Made by a program: the position numbers and the translations under genes. From Adiantum capillus-veneris (lineage: Eukaryota > Streptophyta > Polypodiopsida > Polypodiales > Pteridaceae), in assembly GCA_014529385.2 (NCBI GenBank), contig CM043968.1, forward strand, positions 133,184,018 to 133,248,017: a stretch of DNA of 64,000 nt, given 5' to 3'. Shown here piece by piece: positions 21,849 through 34,467 of the stretch. Numbering within the stretch: the stretch's first letter is position 1; each line of letters starts with the position of its first letter. Under the pieces are notes generated by a model. The model was not told where the DNA came from and did not search any database. It was given only the letters and a program-made list of their open reading frames with translations.

Positions 21849-24298
21849 GGCTCTTGTTCAGGGAATAGAGTGCAAAGTTAGCAGATTTGTCGGAATTTTC
21901 TCTGAAATGTCCTTTAGTCTGAAATGCTGACAATTTTGGTCCAATTTGCTTGAAATCAATTTCTGAACAAGCATAGATGCATAAAAACATGCAAGGAACA
22001 AAATTGTGAAGTCAAAACAAACTTTTGCAACCAAAGTAAATAATCACGATTGTTTACAACTGAGCAAATTTTCAACTTTTCGCAAACTTGGCTTCATAGG
22101 CTTGAAGTATATACCAAATACATGCTTTGAGTGAAATATGGGCTCATTTGGATGCATAGGGTGAAAATGGTACCAGATTTTGGCTTTAGGTGTCTGAAAC
22201 AGTAGATATAAAGAAAATTTGAGATTTTGAGCTCCAAATTGGTTCAAAATTGGCTAGTGGGCTTAACACATCATGTACTTTGGATGTATGATGGCAAAAT
22301 ATCCAAACTTCCCAATTTTGGCCAGAAAGTAAATAATCAGGATTATTAACTTTTCTATCAAAATTAGCATATTTTGGTACAACTGGGTTCTAGGCATTGT
22401 ATAGACCTTGGGTATGAGATATGAGGTGATATGGACCAAGAAATGTTGTCCATAACCCAAAAATTGTCTTGCAAAGACTTCCTTGCATTTTTTGACAATT
22501 TTCCAAGTAATGGGTGGTCATTTTGGCTCATACTTGATTTTTGGCATATAATAGGTGTGTACACATGATAGGTGAGGTGAGGTGACAATTTCCAAGCAAA
22601 AATGATGCAAAAGTAAATAATCGTGATTATTTACAATAGTGACAAATTCTTTGCAAAACTTACAAATTTTGACCTAGACATATTCCATACACCTAAAACA
22701 AGTCCTAAATTGAATTTGGTTAAGTTTGGTCATGCCGGCATCACTTTGTGCTTTGTCGACTCTGAAATCACCGTTTTTTGTGACTACATTGTCTCTTGGG
22801 TTTGTCGATCAACTTTGAGGCTTTGTACTTGTCCGCAACATAGTCGTGAAGCAACTTGTCCAATTCTGGCTCATTTGGAGTCAGTTTGACCCCGTATGTC
22901 GAATTTGACGGTTTGTAACCTTCGAGCTGTTTTCTGCTTTTCGAGGGCTTTGCTTGATGGATTTCACCAAACCAATCATATACATTGTATATGGACCTCA
23001 TAAGCAAGCCATCTGTGGAGTCAGATCGAAATTCTGGCATTTGCCAAAAACCTAGCTTTTTCTACTGGGGACCCCCTTGACCCTTGCCGAATCATCAACT
23101 GATGATATAGAAAGGTTCTATTATGTTAGGGCATTCTATGGTTCAAATCCCATCTGATTTGGTCGAGCTGACAGGCTGCTATGGTCAGGTTTTGGTCGTA
23201 GGTCTTCGTGCACTGCTCGATTTCTAGAGTTTTTTTCTAGGGGTTTAAACTAGCTACCGACCGTACAAAATGGATCATTGACGAGTAAAGAACTTACCCC
23301 TCATGTCTCATGTGAGGCGGCGATGAAAATGGTCAGCTGTGGGCTCCAGAAAAGTCGCACGAAAGAGGCCGAAATCTCTCTTTGCAAAGGTTGCAAGTGG
23401 AAATGAGGTGGTTTTAGCCTACCTTGGATATATATACGCGAACTTTCCGAATCAATTTTACCTAGATTCCCCCATTAGTACTACTAGGCCGTGAAATCTA
23501 TGTTAGACTCAAAAATTTCCCTGATCGGATTCCTGTAGCTCATTCTGCAAGAATCTTGCAAAAGTAGGCTTGGCCGCCTAATTTAGGCTTCCCGCTTCCA
23601 TCTTCTGATTTCATTGAAAATTTTTATACTTGTCCCCACCTTGTCTTTCTGATCACCATCGTGTCTTCCATTTTTCCATATGAGCTTCCTTGCTATTTAT
23701 TATTAATTTTTGACCTGTTTATTTGAAAAAATCAAAGATAATAGCAAAATGCTCTAAAAAATTAAAGTGAAAATCCAATAATTAAGAGAATCCATTGAAA
23801 AACATAGATTTATTGTTTTTTGTTGGATTTTTCTATTTCTAAGCCTCATTATCAATAAAAATGATGAAAAATATCCAAAAAGGACTATTTTTGATGTTTT
23901 TTTGATAGTATATACACTATTTACACTCATTAGGAAGATATTATCAATGAATTTTTCCTTGATAATAATTTATAAGAGCATTATTAGATACTTTTGCAAA
24001 AAATCACACGTTAACATCAAACTTTTTCCTCCCTCTTCAAACATTGCCCTTAATTACTTAGTGCTTAGTGCCCTTCCACCCCTCCTAGATGGCGTACTCC
24101 GGGACGACTGTGTGCATGGGTTGAACAATTGTGTCTATGCATAGCCGTGGTTGGCTCTACCATGATATGAAGATCAATGCAATTCAAACCATTATGCTGT
24201 GCAAGAGCTGGGTCTTGAGTCATCAACTCAAGGGTTTCCGATGTCGAGGTTTGCTACTGATGTCTTCCAAAGAGAAAATCTTGTAGCTTGTGTGCTCT
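21849..24298. other. 3' spacer of element A
   Basis: About 2.4 kb of mostly non-coding sequence between the second retropepsin ORF and the coiled-coil ORF. 21990-22700 holds the palindrome array. A 90-codon opening at 22768-23040 (minus; SIYNVYDWFGEIHQAKPSK, TPNEPELDKLLHDYVADKY) is unrecognised and may be an ORF remnant. 23690-24000 is very AT-rich. A TATATATAC word at 23429 (+) has no clear context. Confidence 0.55.
22036..22634 (-). repeat. Palindrome array, 3' spacer (three copies)
   Basis: Copies at 22036-22057, 22329-22350 and 22613-22634 have the 22-bp form GTAAATAATC-centre-GATTATTTAC. Their starts are 293 and 284 bp apart. The centres read ACGA-, AGGA- and GTGA-type rather than the symmetric CGCG, giving one to several mismatched pairs. 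The intervening sequence is weakly alike between units. The same 22-mer in perfect form, at the same interval, occurs in the 5' leader. Confidence 0.85.
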
Positions 24299-25342
24299 CT
24301 ATTTAATTGTACCATCAAGATGCTTTAGCACACTTTCTTGAGCTGTTGGTAGCCCTTTTGACTGTTTTCGAGCTTTTTCTCGCCATTGGTAGCTTGGTCT
24401 GCTTGGTGCTACATGGTGTGGTGGAGTCTTTTGAGACTTAACTCGCCATTGCTTGATTGGTTTTACGATTTGTGGAGAAGATGAGTGCTCCTTTTTCTTC
24501 TGAACCATTTCCATGTTAGGTTCCTTGCTCGGAGATGCCCGTTTCTATATTTTAACCCTTGGAACCTTCTTTTGTTTTGTCGGTGAAGTTTTAAGCACCA
24601 GATCTGAATCGGTTTATCCTTAAGTTGTGCTTTTGATACCCCAATTTGCCTGACTCCTTGCATGCTACTTGTAGCATTTGATTGTCGAGGGGATGGAGTA
24701 GATTTGCTACTTTGTGGTTTGGGCTGCTGATTGCTTCTTTTCTGTTCCTCCTTGATTGGTGCAATTGGAACAATGAGTTGCCCTCCTTTAGGTGATAGCT
24801 TTAGCTCATGTGTATCCGAATCTGGTACTGCTTTGTATGTTCGCATCCAGGGAATTCCAAGAATCATCGTCTCATTCATGTGTTCAGCTAGTAAGCATAC
24901 AAATTGATGAGGACATAAACATCCATGTACTATCACGTTCAAGTTGACTACTCCCAATGTTGGAGTTTGGTTTTTGTTGCATCCTTTAATTGACGTTATT
25001 CCTGCTGTCAATGCTTGACTTGTTGCCTTCTTGTACGTGGAATAACTTACTGCATTTACTCTAGCTCTTGTGTCGACCAAAGCATTAGTGCTATGATTTG
25101 AGCTTTACTTTGATGCACAGGTCCATTCCGTCTAACCAGTCATCATCTGTTGAAACTGCATCTTTAGGTAATTCCCATTGTCGATCATCTATTTCCAGAG
25201 TGTTGATAGAAATCCGTATCTGTTGATTCTTGAGAGCAGATTTTCGCTTGAGTACCCAAAGGCGAGCTTCCTCTTGGGCTTCATCAATAATCTGTTGTCG
25301 TCTAATCTTCCTTTCCTTGGCTGCATGCATTCTTTCTAGCAT
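24299..25342 (-). pseudogene. Second retropepsin-like ORF after integrase (element A)
   Basis: 25342-25091 encodes a basic start (ERMHAAKERKIRRQQIIDEAQEEARLWVLKRK) and ends MDLCIKVKLKS. A one-base frame change later, 25080-24463 gives ALVDTRARVNAVSYSTYKK, LGVVNLNVIVHGC, HQFVCLLAEHMNETMILGIPWMRTY. This order (LVDTxA, a middle LG, hydrophobic strand, ILGxPW) is that of a retropepsin. The active site reads DTRA where DTGA is expected, so the Gly is lost. A Ser/Gln/Lys-rich tail follows, and a 71-codon basic opening at 24514-24299 continues it in another frame. The element already has a protease upstream of RT, so this is a second one or a protease-fold domain with another role. Confidence 0.65.
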
Positions 25343-25349
25343 TCATTGG

Positions 25350-26023
25350 TTAGTGGCAAATTTTATATTTCTTTAAACGACATCCACTAATCCAATTAGC
25401 CATTGGTTCACCATCTAGGGTGGACAATTTTACTGCTCCATTTGGAGATACATCTTCAATGATAAACTGTCTGTTTTCCTTTTTCTTAAACTTGGGGATG
25501 TGTTGCTTAAGGGAATAGATTAAAACTAAGTCCACTTTCTTGAAGATTTTTGTGATTAAGTGGGAATCAAAAAACTGTTTTTGTTTTCGCTTTTGTGTAT
25601 TGATGTGAGCTATAGCAGTTAGCCTTTGCTCATCTAGCTTTTTCCAAATCAAGTCTTTCTGACAATTCATGTCCAGTCCACTCAAGATTCTGTGCTACCC
25701 TTAATGTCAGCAATAGAAATTCTATTGGCAGCATGGCATCAAGACCATAAACAAGGTTAAAAGGTGTAGCATTTAAAGTTGTTTTGAATGAAACTCGGTA
25801 AGCCCATAGAGCAGTGACGGGAGCAAAGCGAACCCCGAACCCCGACGGCCTCTAAAACACCGGGGACCGAATGGCGCGCCTCGAGCCTGTCATGGTAAAG
25901 CAAACAGGGGCACCACCTAGCTTCAACGGCTAGGACGCAAAAAACACACCACCATAACAAAGTTTTCATCCAAGAGAGATGGATGCTTGGGAGTAATGAT
26001 GAAGAGGAAAGGGAATGAGATCA

Positions 26024-26064
<41 letters not shown>

Positions 26065-28087
26065 GGGAGGGGGTATAGCGGCTTAGTACTTAGGCACCAC
26101 AAAAGGATGGCGAATCCGCACACCCTTCATACATACACAAGCTCACTCCAAACACAAGATTAGGTGGCGATTACGCACACCTCACATGGGCAAAACATTG
26201 CAAGAAAACATACTCACAAAACCTCAAGCTTTATTTAGAGAATAAGGCTATGAAATGGGGAGCATAGGGTAGGGGAATGAGAAGGGAGAGAGTGGTAGAG
26301 CACATGGCGGATAGGTGGGAGTTGATGGCGAAGACTCGCACGAGGGTTATGGCCATCATCCTTCATTTAGTTGCCCTTCATCTTCCATAGCCAAGGGTAT
26401 AGAGGTCATGCTCAAGACAAGCATGGTGATTGCGGTGATGGTGTGGGTGTGTGTGTGTGCACTAGGCACACACAGTGCATAGTGTGTTCTTTGGTGATGT
26501 TGTGTGTGTCTTTAGTGTGATGGTGACCCCTCTTTATATAGGGGAGAAGGGGGGAGGAATTCTAGAATTTAGAAATGAAGAAATCATTATCTACATAGGC
26601 CATGTGATTGTGGGCCCCACTTGTCTGGATGTGTGTATATGTGCCAGAACAGCAGTCTCATGAGAGAGAGACTAAGAGAGAGAGATGGGTTGATGAAAAA
26701 AAGTGAGAGGTGACATGGAGAATAAAGTAATTACAAGAGGGGAGTGTGTTCAGAGGTGAATCTGTGTGCAGATGTGTGTGAACACAAGAAAAATCAGGTA
26801 ACCACTGGGTGGGGATGGGTCTGTGGGCACCTTTTTCAGTGAAACTGAGTGTGTGTGAGTGTGGGGAAGGTTATTTAGCTACAAGACAAGAGATATGGCG
26901 CCCTTTAGAGAGAGAGGGGGGTATTTGGGTCATGGGATATGATAGGAGAGAGAAAGAGGGGGTGGGGTATACTATTTTGGAAGATAGGGTAAGTTGCATG
27001 TGAGTTAGGGTGCATTATTGGTGAGTTATAATGCATTATTGGTGAGAGGTGGGGTAGCTTGAGGGGAGAGAGAAAGGAAAAAGGACAAGGGGAAGAGAGA
27101 GGGGGTTGACCTTTTGAGTGGAGGAGAGGAAAAGGAACACACGGCGGGGCAACAGTGAAGAAAAAGGAGGCAAGGTGGGGATGGGCTACCCCGCAGGCAT
27201 GAGGTGGCCTATTTTACCTTTCTTATATATTTACATAATCATACTTTATTTTTTTCTTACTTTTTCCAATGCCTTTTATCACTCCCTCCCTAAGAGGGGG
27301 TTTTCATGGGGTGGGGACGAGAGAAGAGGGGTATGGGAGCTTGGCTTGTGAAAAGCCCCCATCAGCAGCATGGAGATTCCCGTACTTTCTGAACTAACCA
27401 CTTTAGTCAGTACCGAGCTAACAATTTCATTTGTATGCTCAGCTTGTCCGTTTGCTTCTGGGTGATAGGGAGCTGATTTGTTATGGATGATCATAAACTC
27501 ATTAAGCAAATACTCAATTACCTCATTGAGGAAATGAGTTCTCCGATCATTGACATCTCTATTGGTAGTCCATATTTCGTGAATACATACTCATAGAAGA
27601 ATGCAGCAGTGGTTCTGGCATCATTCTTTTGAGTTTCTTTAGCCTCGGCCCACTTGGTCAAATAGTTTGTAGCTACAATGATATATTGAGCTTGGGTTCT
27701 ATAAGCAGGCGGGTGTATCGGTTCAACAAGATCTATACCCCATTTTACGAAAGCTCTAGCCCCCATCTTTCGTCTTAAGGGCATGCTATCTACTCGTGTT
27801 GGCATTTTTGCTCATTGACAAGCATCACACCTTTGAATATATTCTTTGGCATTTGCAAAAAGTGTTGGCTACCATATGCCTACCATCAAGATTTCTCTTG
27901 CAGTGGTCTCACTGAAAAAGTGACCTCCAGCTAATCCAGCATGTGCTTGTTCTATAATCGGAATATACTCGTTTTCATTTGCACAAATACACAAATGTGG
28001 ATCTTTATCTCTCCGATACAATTGGTTCCCAATAAGAGCATAGTCTCTTGCTTCAGTTTCAATTTCTCTTTGATAGCGTTTACTCAT
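25350..28087 (-). pseudogene. Integrase (element A), split by a solo LTR
   Basis: Integrase joins the cDNA to the chromosome. 28087-27869 has the zinc-binding HAGLAGGHF and, past a stop, YIQRCDACQ. 27805-27518 has the core with its first Asp (KWGIDLVEP) and YLTKWAEA. After a shift, NDRRTHFLNE gives the second Asp and 27509 onward SAPYHPEANGQAEHTNEIV gives the catalytic Glu. The core is then broken at 27364 by a 1.55-kb insert and resumes at 25814 with WAYRVSFKTTLNATPFNLVYG. 25685-25350 is the C-terminal domain (FIIEDVSPNGAVKLSTLDGEP, NWISGCRLKKY), of the type seen in Tat/Athila-like elements. Removing the insert and one 4-bp repeat restores the frame at the break. Confidence 0.85.
25815..27364 (-). 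repeat. Probable solo LTR in the integrase of element A
   Basis: The 1.55-kb insert has ends TGACGGGAGC (plus) and, reversed, TGATGGGGGC, and is flanked by GCAG at 25811-25814 and 27365-27368. On the minus strand a TATA box (CTATATAAAG) lies near 26533-26541, in a position suiting a long LTR. It contains a GA microsatellite (26026-26061) and many GT/GA-rich stretches, and no coding domain. TG...CA ends, a short duplication and one internal promoter favour a solo LTR; a non-autonomous DNA element is the alternative. Confidence 0.6.
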
Positions 28088-28303
28088 ATCCTCAGGAAAT
28101 GTTCGTCTCTATAATTAAGTAACTAGATAGTTACTCCACTTAGGAACATGTGACATTTGAAACAATGTTCCATGAGGTATGGGTGTTTGTTTTTGACATT
28201 GAGGGAAATCCTTTACAAAAGATTGAACATCTCTCCTCATCGTTAGCCAAAATACTCCAAGTCTCAAAAACCGTTGCATAGTTTGGTCTTCCGCAAACTA
28301 AAG

Positions 28304-30422
28304 TCATACTATGGTAACATGTGCTTGACTTACGTACTGTTCTTTTTCTTCAGGATTAATGCATAAGAGCAATATCCTATCTCGATTTCTTTTGTATAGC
28401 CTACCAGCTAGTAATTGATACATAGCCGATCCAATTGTGATAGGAAGTGGTATTTGCGAATCCACTTGAGCTATTGTCATCAATGACACAATGTTTTCTG
28501 ACCATCTAAGTATCATTTCCACGGAGAACAAATAGGCATATGGTAGTTCATCGTCTACCCCTTTAGGTGATTCTCCTGAAACAATCCTTGACAAATGATC
28601 TACTCGTTGATGTGTAGTGCCCTGTTTTACAACCACAGTGTAATCAAATTCGAGAAGAATGATGAGCCATCTCACTATTCTTCCTGTGCTCCATGGCTTG
28701 TTGACCAAATACAACAAAGCTTGGTGGTCCACAAAGAACACAAACTTGTTGGCTAATAGGTAATGTCTATACTTTTTAATGGCATAGATCATTCCTAATC
28801 CTTCCCTTTCGGTGGTTTTCCGCCATGTTCAATTGTTGGCTAGCATAAGAAATAGAAAAGTCAATTTTCCCATATCCTAGTTGAGCTAGTATACAACCGA
28901 TAGCAAAATTGGAAGCATTTACATGTACGTGGAATACCTTACTCCAATTTGGTGCTTTCAATATTGGAGCTAAGGTGAGAGCTTGCTTAAGTTTCATGAA
29001 GGATTCTTTACATGCCTCGGTCCATTCAAAGTGTGTAATCAAGCTATACATGGGTTTTGCAATTATAGCATACATGTAGATGAACCCTCGGTAATATCCA
29101 CAATGCCCCATGAAGGCTTGTACCCCATTGACTGTTGTTGGTCTAGGCAAATCAGCAATGACATGAATCTTCTCAATATCCGTAGCTATGCCATTTTTAG
29201 ACACTATATGTCCAAGAATTTTTCCTTGTCTTCCCATGAATGTGCACTTTTTAGGATTTAAGCAAATCCTATTAAGCCTACATTTTTTGAATATCTTTTT
29301 GAGGTGTTCAAAATGATCAACCCGGATTGATGAATGTACGCATAGATCATCCATATATACTTCTAAGAATTTCCTAAGATATTCTTCAAAAGCATGGCTC
29401 ATCAATGTTTGAAACGTGGCTAGAGCATTAGTTAACCCAAATGGCATAAACCGATAGGCAAATATACCCCATTCTATTGTAAAAGCAAATTTATGCTGAT
29501 CTTTTGGGTCAACCAAAAGTTGATTGTATCCCGAAAAGCTGTCTAAGAAGCTGTAAGATTCTTTTCCTACAACTTGCTCCAAAACATGCTCAGTTATCGG
29601 GAGAGGAAAGTTGTCCCTAATGGTAGCTGCATTCACCTTTTTGATATTAACACACACTCGTAATTTCCCATTCTTCTTGGATACTACCACAAGTGGAGAC
29701 ACCCAATCTGTGTGTTTAATTTCGTAAATGAATTCGGCTTCCTTTAGTTTTTCAATCTCTTCTTTTATCTTCCTGACAAATGTTTCATTATACGTGTATG
29801 ACCTTTGTCTACTTGGTTTCCCATCATCTCTCATGGGTATGTTATGTTGACAGATTTCTGGATCAACACCCTTAAGATCCTTGTACGACCAAGCGAAGAT
29901 ATCTCGGTATTCCTTTAACAAGCTCAACAAGAGCTCTTGTTCTTCTTGTGTTAGGTCATTCGCAATGTAAGCCGGTCTAGGCTCTTCTCCTGGTTCAACC
30001 AAGTCTATCCTTTTAGAATTTTCAGGTCCTTCGTAAGACTCGCTCTGTTTCCATAGTTCCCTAACAGGTTGTTCGCCTATGATTTTTTGATCTTGGAGAG
30101 TATACTTTTTGTAATGGGATGGAACATACATTACATCCTTACCATCCTCTTCTGTGGTTTCCATTTCGATTGTGTATATCTCCTTTAGAGCTTCTTTCAA
30201 CTCTTGATATTTCTTTTTCCGCTCGACTCGTGTCATGGTTGGATTCTTATCCTGTGAGCTTGCTTGAGTACCCTTCCTGGTTTTTCTTGATGTCTGAGAC
30301 ATTTCTGAGTTTTTGTTTGAAGGATATCTGCCCGTTATTTTGTCCTTGGCACAATCATTTGCATCTATCTGCATCAAAAATTGTGTTTTACTGGAGACTG
30401 ATGGCATAGGTCGTGTTTTCAC
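28304..30422 (-). pseudogene. Reverse transcriptase and RNase H (element A)
   Basis: 30422-28776 is open for 548 codons. RT spans about residues 185-420: EAEFIYEIKHTDWVSPLVVVSKKNGKLRVCVN, SYSFLDSFSGYNQLLVD, AYRFMPFGLTNALATFQ and the active site YMDDLCVHS. The RNase H start FHVHVNASNFAIGCILAQ has Asn in place of the first catalytic Asp, and VCVN replaces the usual VCVD in RT; both are explained by G-to-A changes. A frameshift near 28800 is followed by 28792-28304 (YAIKKYRHYLLANKFVFFVDHQALLYLVNKP, HQRVDHLSRI), the rest of RNase H. The RT part is the longest undamaged frame in this element. Nearest relatives are Tat/Athila-like gypsy RTs by spelling. Confidence 0.9.
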
Positions 30423-30508
30423 AATTATGGTGTCTCTCTTTCGTCTATACCATTTTTGTCTTCTTGATTCTGGTTTGGAAAGTCAACAAACTTTTCCTCT
30501 CATCCTTT

Positions 30509-32072
30509 TTAAAGTAGCTTAGCTCTCGTATGCTGTTTTTCTGTCCCCGAATCTTCTGAGGTAGCTGAGTGTTCATCTAACTCATCAATTGCATCGTAAT
30601 AGAGGTCTGAAAGGACTTGTTGAGCTTTCATTAAGTCCTTGGGTTCCTCACCTTCTTCTTTAATGTTGAGGATTGAAATCATTTGGATGGGAATTATGTT
30701 GTAGCCATCCTCATTGCAAAATTGGGTAGGCATAGAAGTATTCACACATACATCCATTGTCTTCGTCTGTGCAGTTCCTTTCTAGGATACATTCCTCTCG
30801 TCTTAAGCTTCCATTCTTTGAAGCTCCATACATCCGGATAGGAGTGTCTTTGTTTAACCAGGATGGAAGTTTAGTTTCAGCCGAAGAGACTGAGTCAAAC
30901 TCTTGGATGGGTGTTTTCAAGACATCTCTATAAGTGTGATCTTTTAGATTTACTCTTGTTATAGATCCCACTTGCTTTAAGTACATATAATTGTTTCCCC
31001 AATCTTGGATAAGCTGTACCTGTCGCATGAAAGGTCTTCCCAATATGATTTCATAGTTGAGTTTTTTCCTAAAGTCTACTATGGAAAAAGTGTGTTAGTA
31101 TTCAATTCCATAGGAATTGACTATCACCTTTTTAAGCAGCCCTAATGGTCTCTCAATGTGTCCGTCAGCCAACTGCAATTTCATTCGAGTTTGTCTAATG
31201 GCTGGCTGTCCCGAGGATTCCCATATTGCTTTAGTGGCTATGGCTATGCCAGCTCCACTATCTAGTATTGCCATGGTTTCAATGTCATTATATTTCACTG
31301 GGAGGGTGGTGTTTCCTTCCTCTCCTTCATAATATTCCCCGACTTTGTTCATGGGAACTGATCGAATCTCTTTCCCCACCTTCTCTAGGGTTTTCTGTAA
31401 ATCATTCCATAAGTATGGTCTGAGTTTTAATAGTTCTCCCAAGGTAAGAGTGCATTGGATGGGTGTAGACATGATTGAATGAATATTGTCTACTTCTAGG
31501 CTCTGTTCATCTCTTTTTACTTGAGTGGTCTTGCACACGATGGATTCATCTTCGTTATCTCCCAAGTAAGAAGGTAATGTTTTCAAGGTCAATGGATTCA
31601 ACATTCTTGAAGCTTTCGATCCGCAATCCCCATACAAGGATTGTACATCCATGTTCATATTAGAAGGTAGGTTATCCAACCATACTTCCTCTATAGGAGC
31701 TGACTTTAGAGTTAGGCTCCCATCATTGATCTCTCTCACTTTTTTCCATAAGTGTCCTGGCCAGTCTTCCTCTACGAATGGAATTCCATCTAAGGCATTT
31801 TCGCTGTCAGGCACTATAAGCTCTGGTTCTTTTGTTTCAAGGTGGGGTTCTGCCACCACATCGGATTTTTCTTTAGTGTCTCTTACCACAAGCTCTCCAG
31901 GTTTTACGATACTTTCAAGCGTGGGTTTCTGTTTTTCCAGCATTTCCTGTGTGATTCTTACCAAATTTTGATAAGATTCTAGCTTAACTGCTTCCATGTC
32001 TGGAGAAGGATAGTTTTTCCATTGTTTTTCCATGTTTTGGCCTGCTTTGAGTCCTGCTTGGTAGGCTTCCAA
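30509..32072 (-). pseudogene. Protease region (element A)
   Basis: 32072-31095 (325 codons) ends with the retropepsin: NTTLPVKYNDIETMAILDSGAGIAIATKAIWE, KLQLADGHIERPLG. DSGAG is an intact active site. A TAA at 31095 is followed in the same frame by EIILGRPFMRQV (31043-30711), the C-terminal retropepsin signature. Before the protease lies a long acidic linker. 30757-30509 continues in another frame with acidic sequence (DAIDELDEHSATSEDSG) leading to RT. The protease would cut the Gag-Pol precursor. Confidence 0.8.
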
Positions 32073-32087
32073 GGCGGCATTAATAGG

Positions 32088-34467
32088 CTAAAAATTTTTA
32101 TCAACCAGAATGGATCCTCCAGATTTCACGGTTGTTTCCTTGAATTCACTTCCAGTTTCTGTCAACTTTTCTTGGAATAGATTCTTTGCTTTCTCCTCAA
32201 TTTCTACGCGTTGTTTTTGTTTTCTGATCTCATATCTTTTACTTTTGCTCCTTTTGATTCTGAGAGGAAACTTTCGTATTTCCAAATCATTAGAGGAGTT
32301 GTGTTTCTTTTTCTTGGCCTGCGATCTAGTGATTACATTGATTGGGACAATCGGTTCACTCTCTGATGAGCTACTAGGTATCACTTGGACCACGTTTACT
32401 ACGGTTTTACCCTTGTTCAAAGGATTTTTAGGACAATCTTCTAGAAAGTGTCCTCCCTTTTTGTAACATTGTATGCAATAAGCTTCAATTGGTTTGAGGT
32501 TTTTGTCAGGCTCTGGAAATTCATTTTTCCAATGGTCATCAACACCACAGTGATGACAGTTTCCTGTTCTTGGCTTCATCATGGGTCTTACCATGGAAGG
32601 TCTGACACCTTGATTAGCTACATAATACATTGGTGCGAGCTCTGGTGGAGCACTAAGTCACTGCTTCTTTCATTGGTGGTGGATGTGAATTTTATCAATC
32701 TCCTTCTACCATTACTGTAAAGGGACTAGGCTCTGCATAGGGTGTAACAGGCACTCATGCTTGTTCATCTATGACTCTAATTGGTTGTCCCTGTTGAGGT
32801 ATCCCCTGTCCTGGTCCCCTCATAGGTGCTTTTTGCATGTTGTTTATCATGTCGTTCATCCTTTTAAGCATATCTTCTATGGCTGAGAGTGGTGCAGCAG
32901 CAGCCATTCCCACTTGTGATGGTTTAGTGGATGCTGTTTCTCACTTTGGTTATCCTTAGTGACGTCTTATTCATTGAAAATTTCACAATTGTCTCCTAAG
33001 TCAATAACATCTAACACACATGCTTCTAGGGTTGTATGCTTTTTACTATAGAGTATAGCATGAAGTTCTTTGTTTAGCAGTCCCTCCAGAAAGAAAGATA
33101 CAAGTCGTTCTTTGGTGGTATCTCCAGCTCTGGGCATCTGGCAATGTATTGTTTCATTCGAGTTGCACAGTCTCTAATAGACTCACCATGTTTCTGTTTA
33201 AAGATGTAGATTTGAGCTACGGTATTATGTTTGATCCCTGTTTTGGAACAAGCAGCTACAAATCCTTGAGCTAATGTGTTCAAGTCCATGATTGACCTTG
33301 GTGGAATGTTTTGAAACCATGTCAATGCTTTTTCTTCTAATGTCATTCCAAATCCCTCGAATTGAGTATGGAAATCGAATATATTTCTGCTCTTAGCACT
33401 TGCTTAAAGCTTGCTAAGTGGTCGTATTGATCCCCTGATCCACTGTATTTTCTAACCCATTTTTGAAAATCAGATGGTCTAATGTGTCTGTTTGGTTCAA
33501 CTCCAGGTCTTCTGGAAGTTGGTCCTGTTCCGAGTCCTTCAAACCAGAATGTTGGAAATAGTGACTCATGTAGCCCTGGACTTGCCTAAATGTCACCCAG
33601 TTTTCTAGGTGATGAGGTGGTTTTTGGTTTCTTTACATTACTCTCAGATGATCTCTCATGATGTTCATCTCTTGGAATTGTCTCTGGTCCTTGCCCCAAT
33701 ATCCAATCCCGTATGGAATACCCTTGGTATTTGGTTTGTTCTACCTCCTTAGGAGTCATCATAACAAAGTTGTTGTTATAACAATCCCTAAACAGGTAGG
33801 TTGGTAGATCCGCCGATCCCTTATCTTTGATCTTGAAGATATAGATGATCTTCATGGCCTTTAGTTGTTCTAGTTTGGCATACGAAGTCCACAGAAGATC
33901 TTTTATGTTTCTATCTTCCCAACAATAGACCCCAATCCTAGGATTATCCGTACTAAGCTGTGTCAAAGCCTTCAAGTCTACTTGATCGTATCCCTCGAAT
34001 TCTAAAGTTGGTGGTCCTTCTTTTGCTGACATATCTGGGATTATGGTGTTTACTTCTAACCCCCATTTGTCTATCACGTCAAGGTTTTTGACTTATAAAT
34101 ACTGAGTTTCGTTTCAATCCATGTACATTTTTTCTTGTTTGTTTGCCCTAATCTCTTCTTCTAACTCAATACCATGGTCATCAATGCGAATAGCATACTC
34201 CTTGGTAGGGACCAAATAAACCTGGGCTCCATGACAGTTAGTCTTGTAAAAAGATAGTATATGCTTATAGCACACTGTCGTTCCGGTTTCTGAGTGAGTC
34301 GAGTAAGAAGACATTTTGGATGTTGAATTTGAAAAAGTGTCTAAGACTTCTTCAAGAATTGTGTGCAAGGAATTGACTTGATTCATGCTTTCTTCGGTGG
34401 ATACTCTACTGGAGGTTTCCCCGAGTATGCCTTGATTTCCTAGTACACGACCATATCTAAGGTTCAT
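32088..34467 (-). pseudogene. Gag (element A)
   Basis: The best start is near 34467 (NLRYGRVLGNQG), with stops at 34114 (TGA) and 33586 (TAG) in one frame. That frame reads through DFQKWVRKYSGSGDQYDHLASFK near 33460, the gag core opening. After a shift, 33346-33074 gives MTLEEKALTWFQNIPPRSI and IYIFKQKHGESIRDCATRMKQYI, the core end; another shift follows. 32630-32088 carries two zinc-knuckle-like motifs, CHHCGVDDHWKNEFPE (final Cys missing) and CIQCYKKGGHFLEDC, then a basic region. Gag would form the particle and bind RNA. 32640-33070 between the pieces shows gag words in broken frames. Confidence 0.8.

Noticed and set aside
23041-24298. A host gene promoter near the TATATATAC word at 23429
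   Set aside because: No open frame follows on either strand, and the stretch is inside element A between its two LTRs.
31117-32720. Plus-strand openings opposite the element A protease and gag
   Set aside because: Antisense shadows; the minus strand has clear DSGAG and zinc-knuckle motifs.
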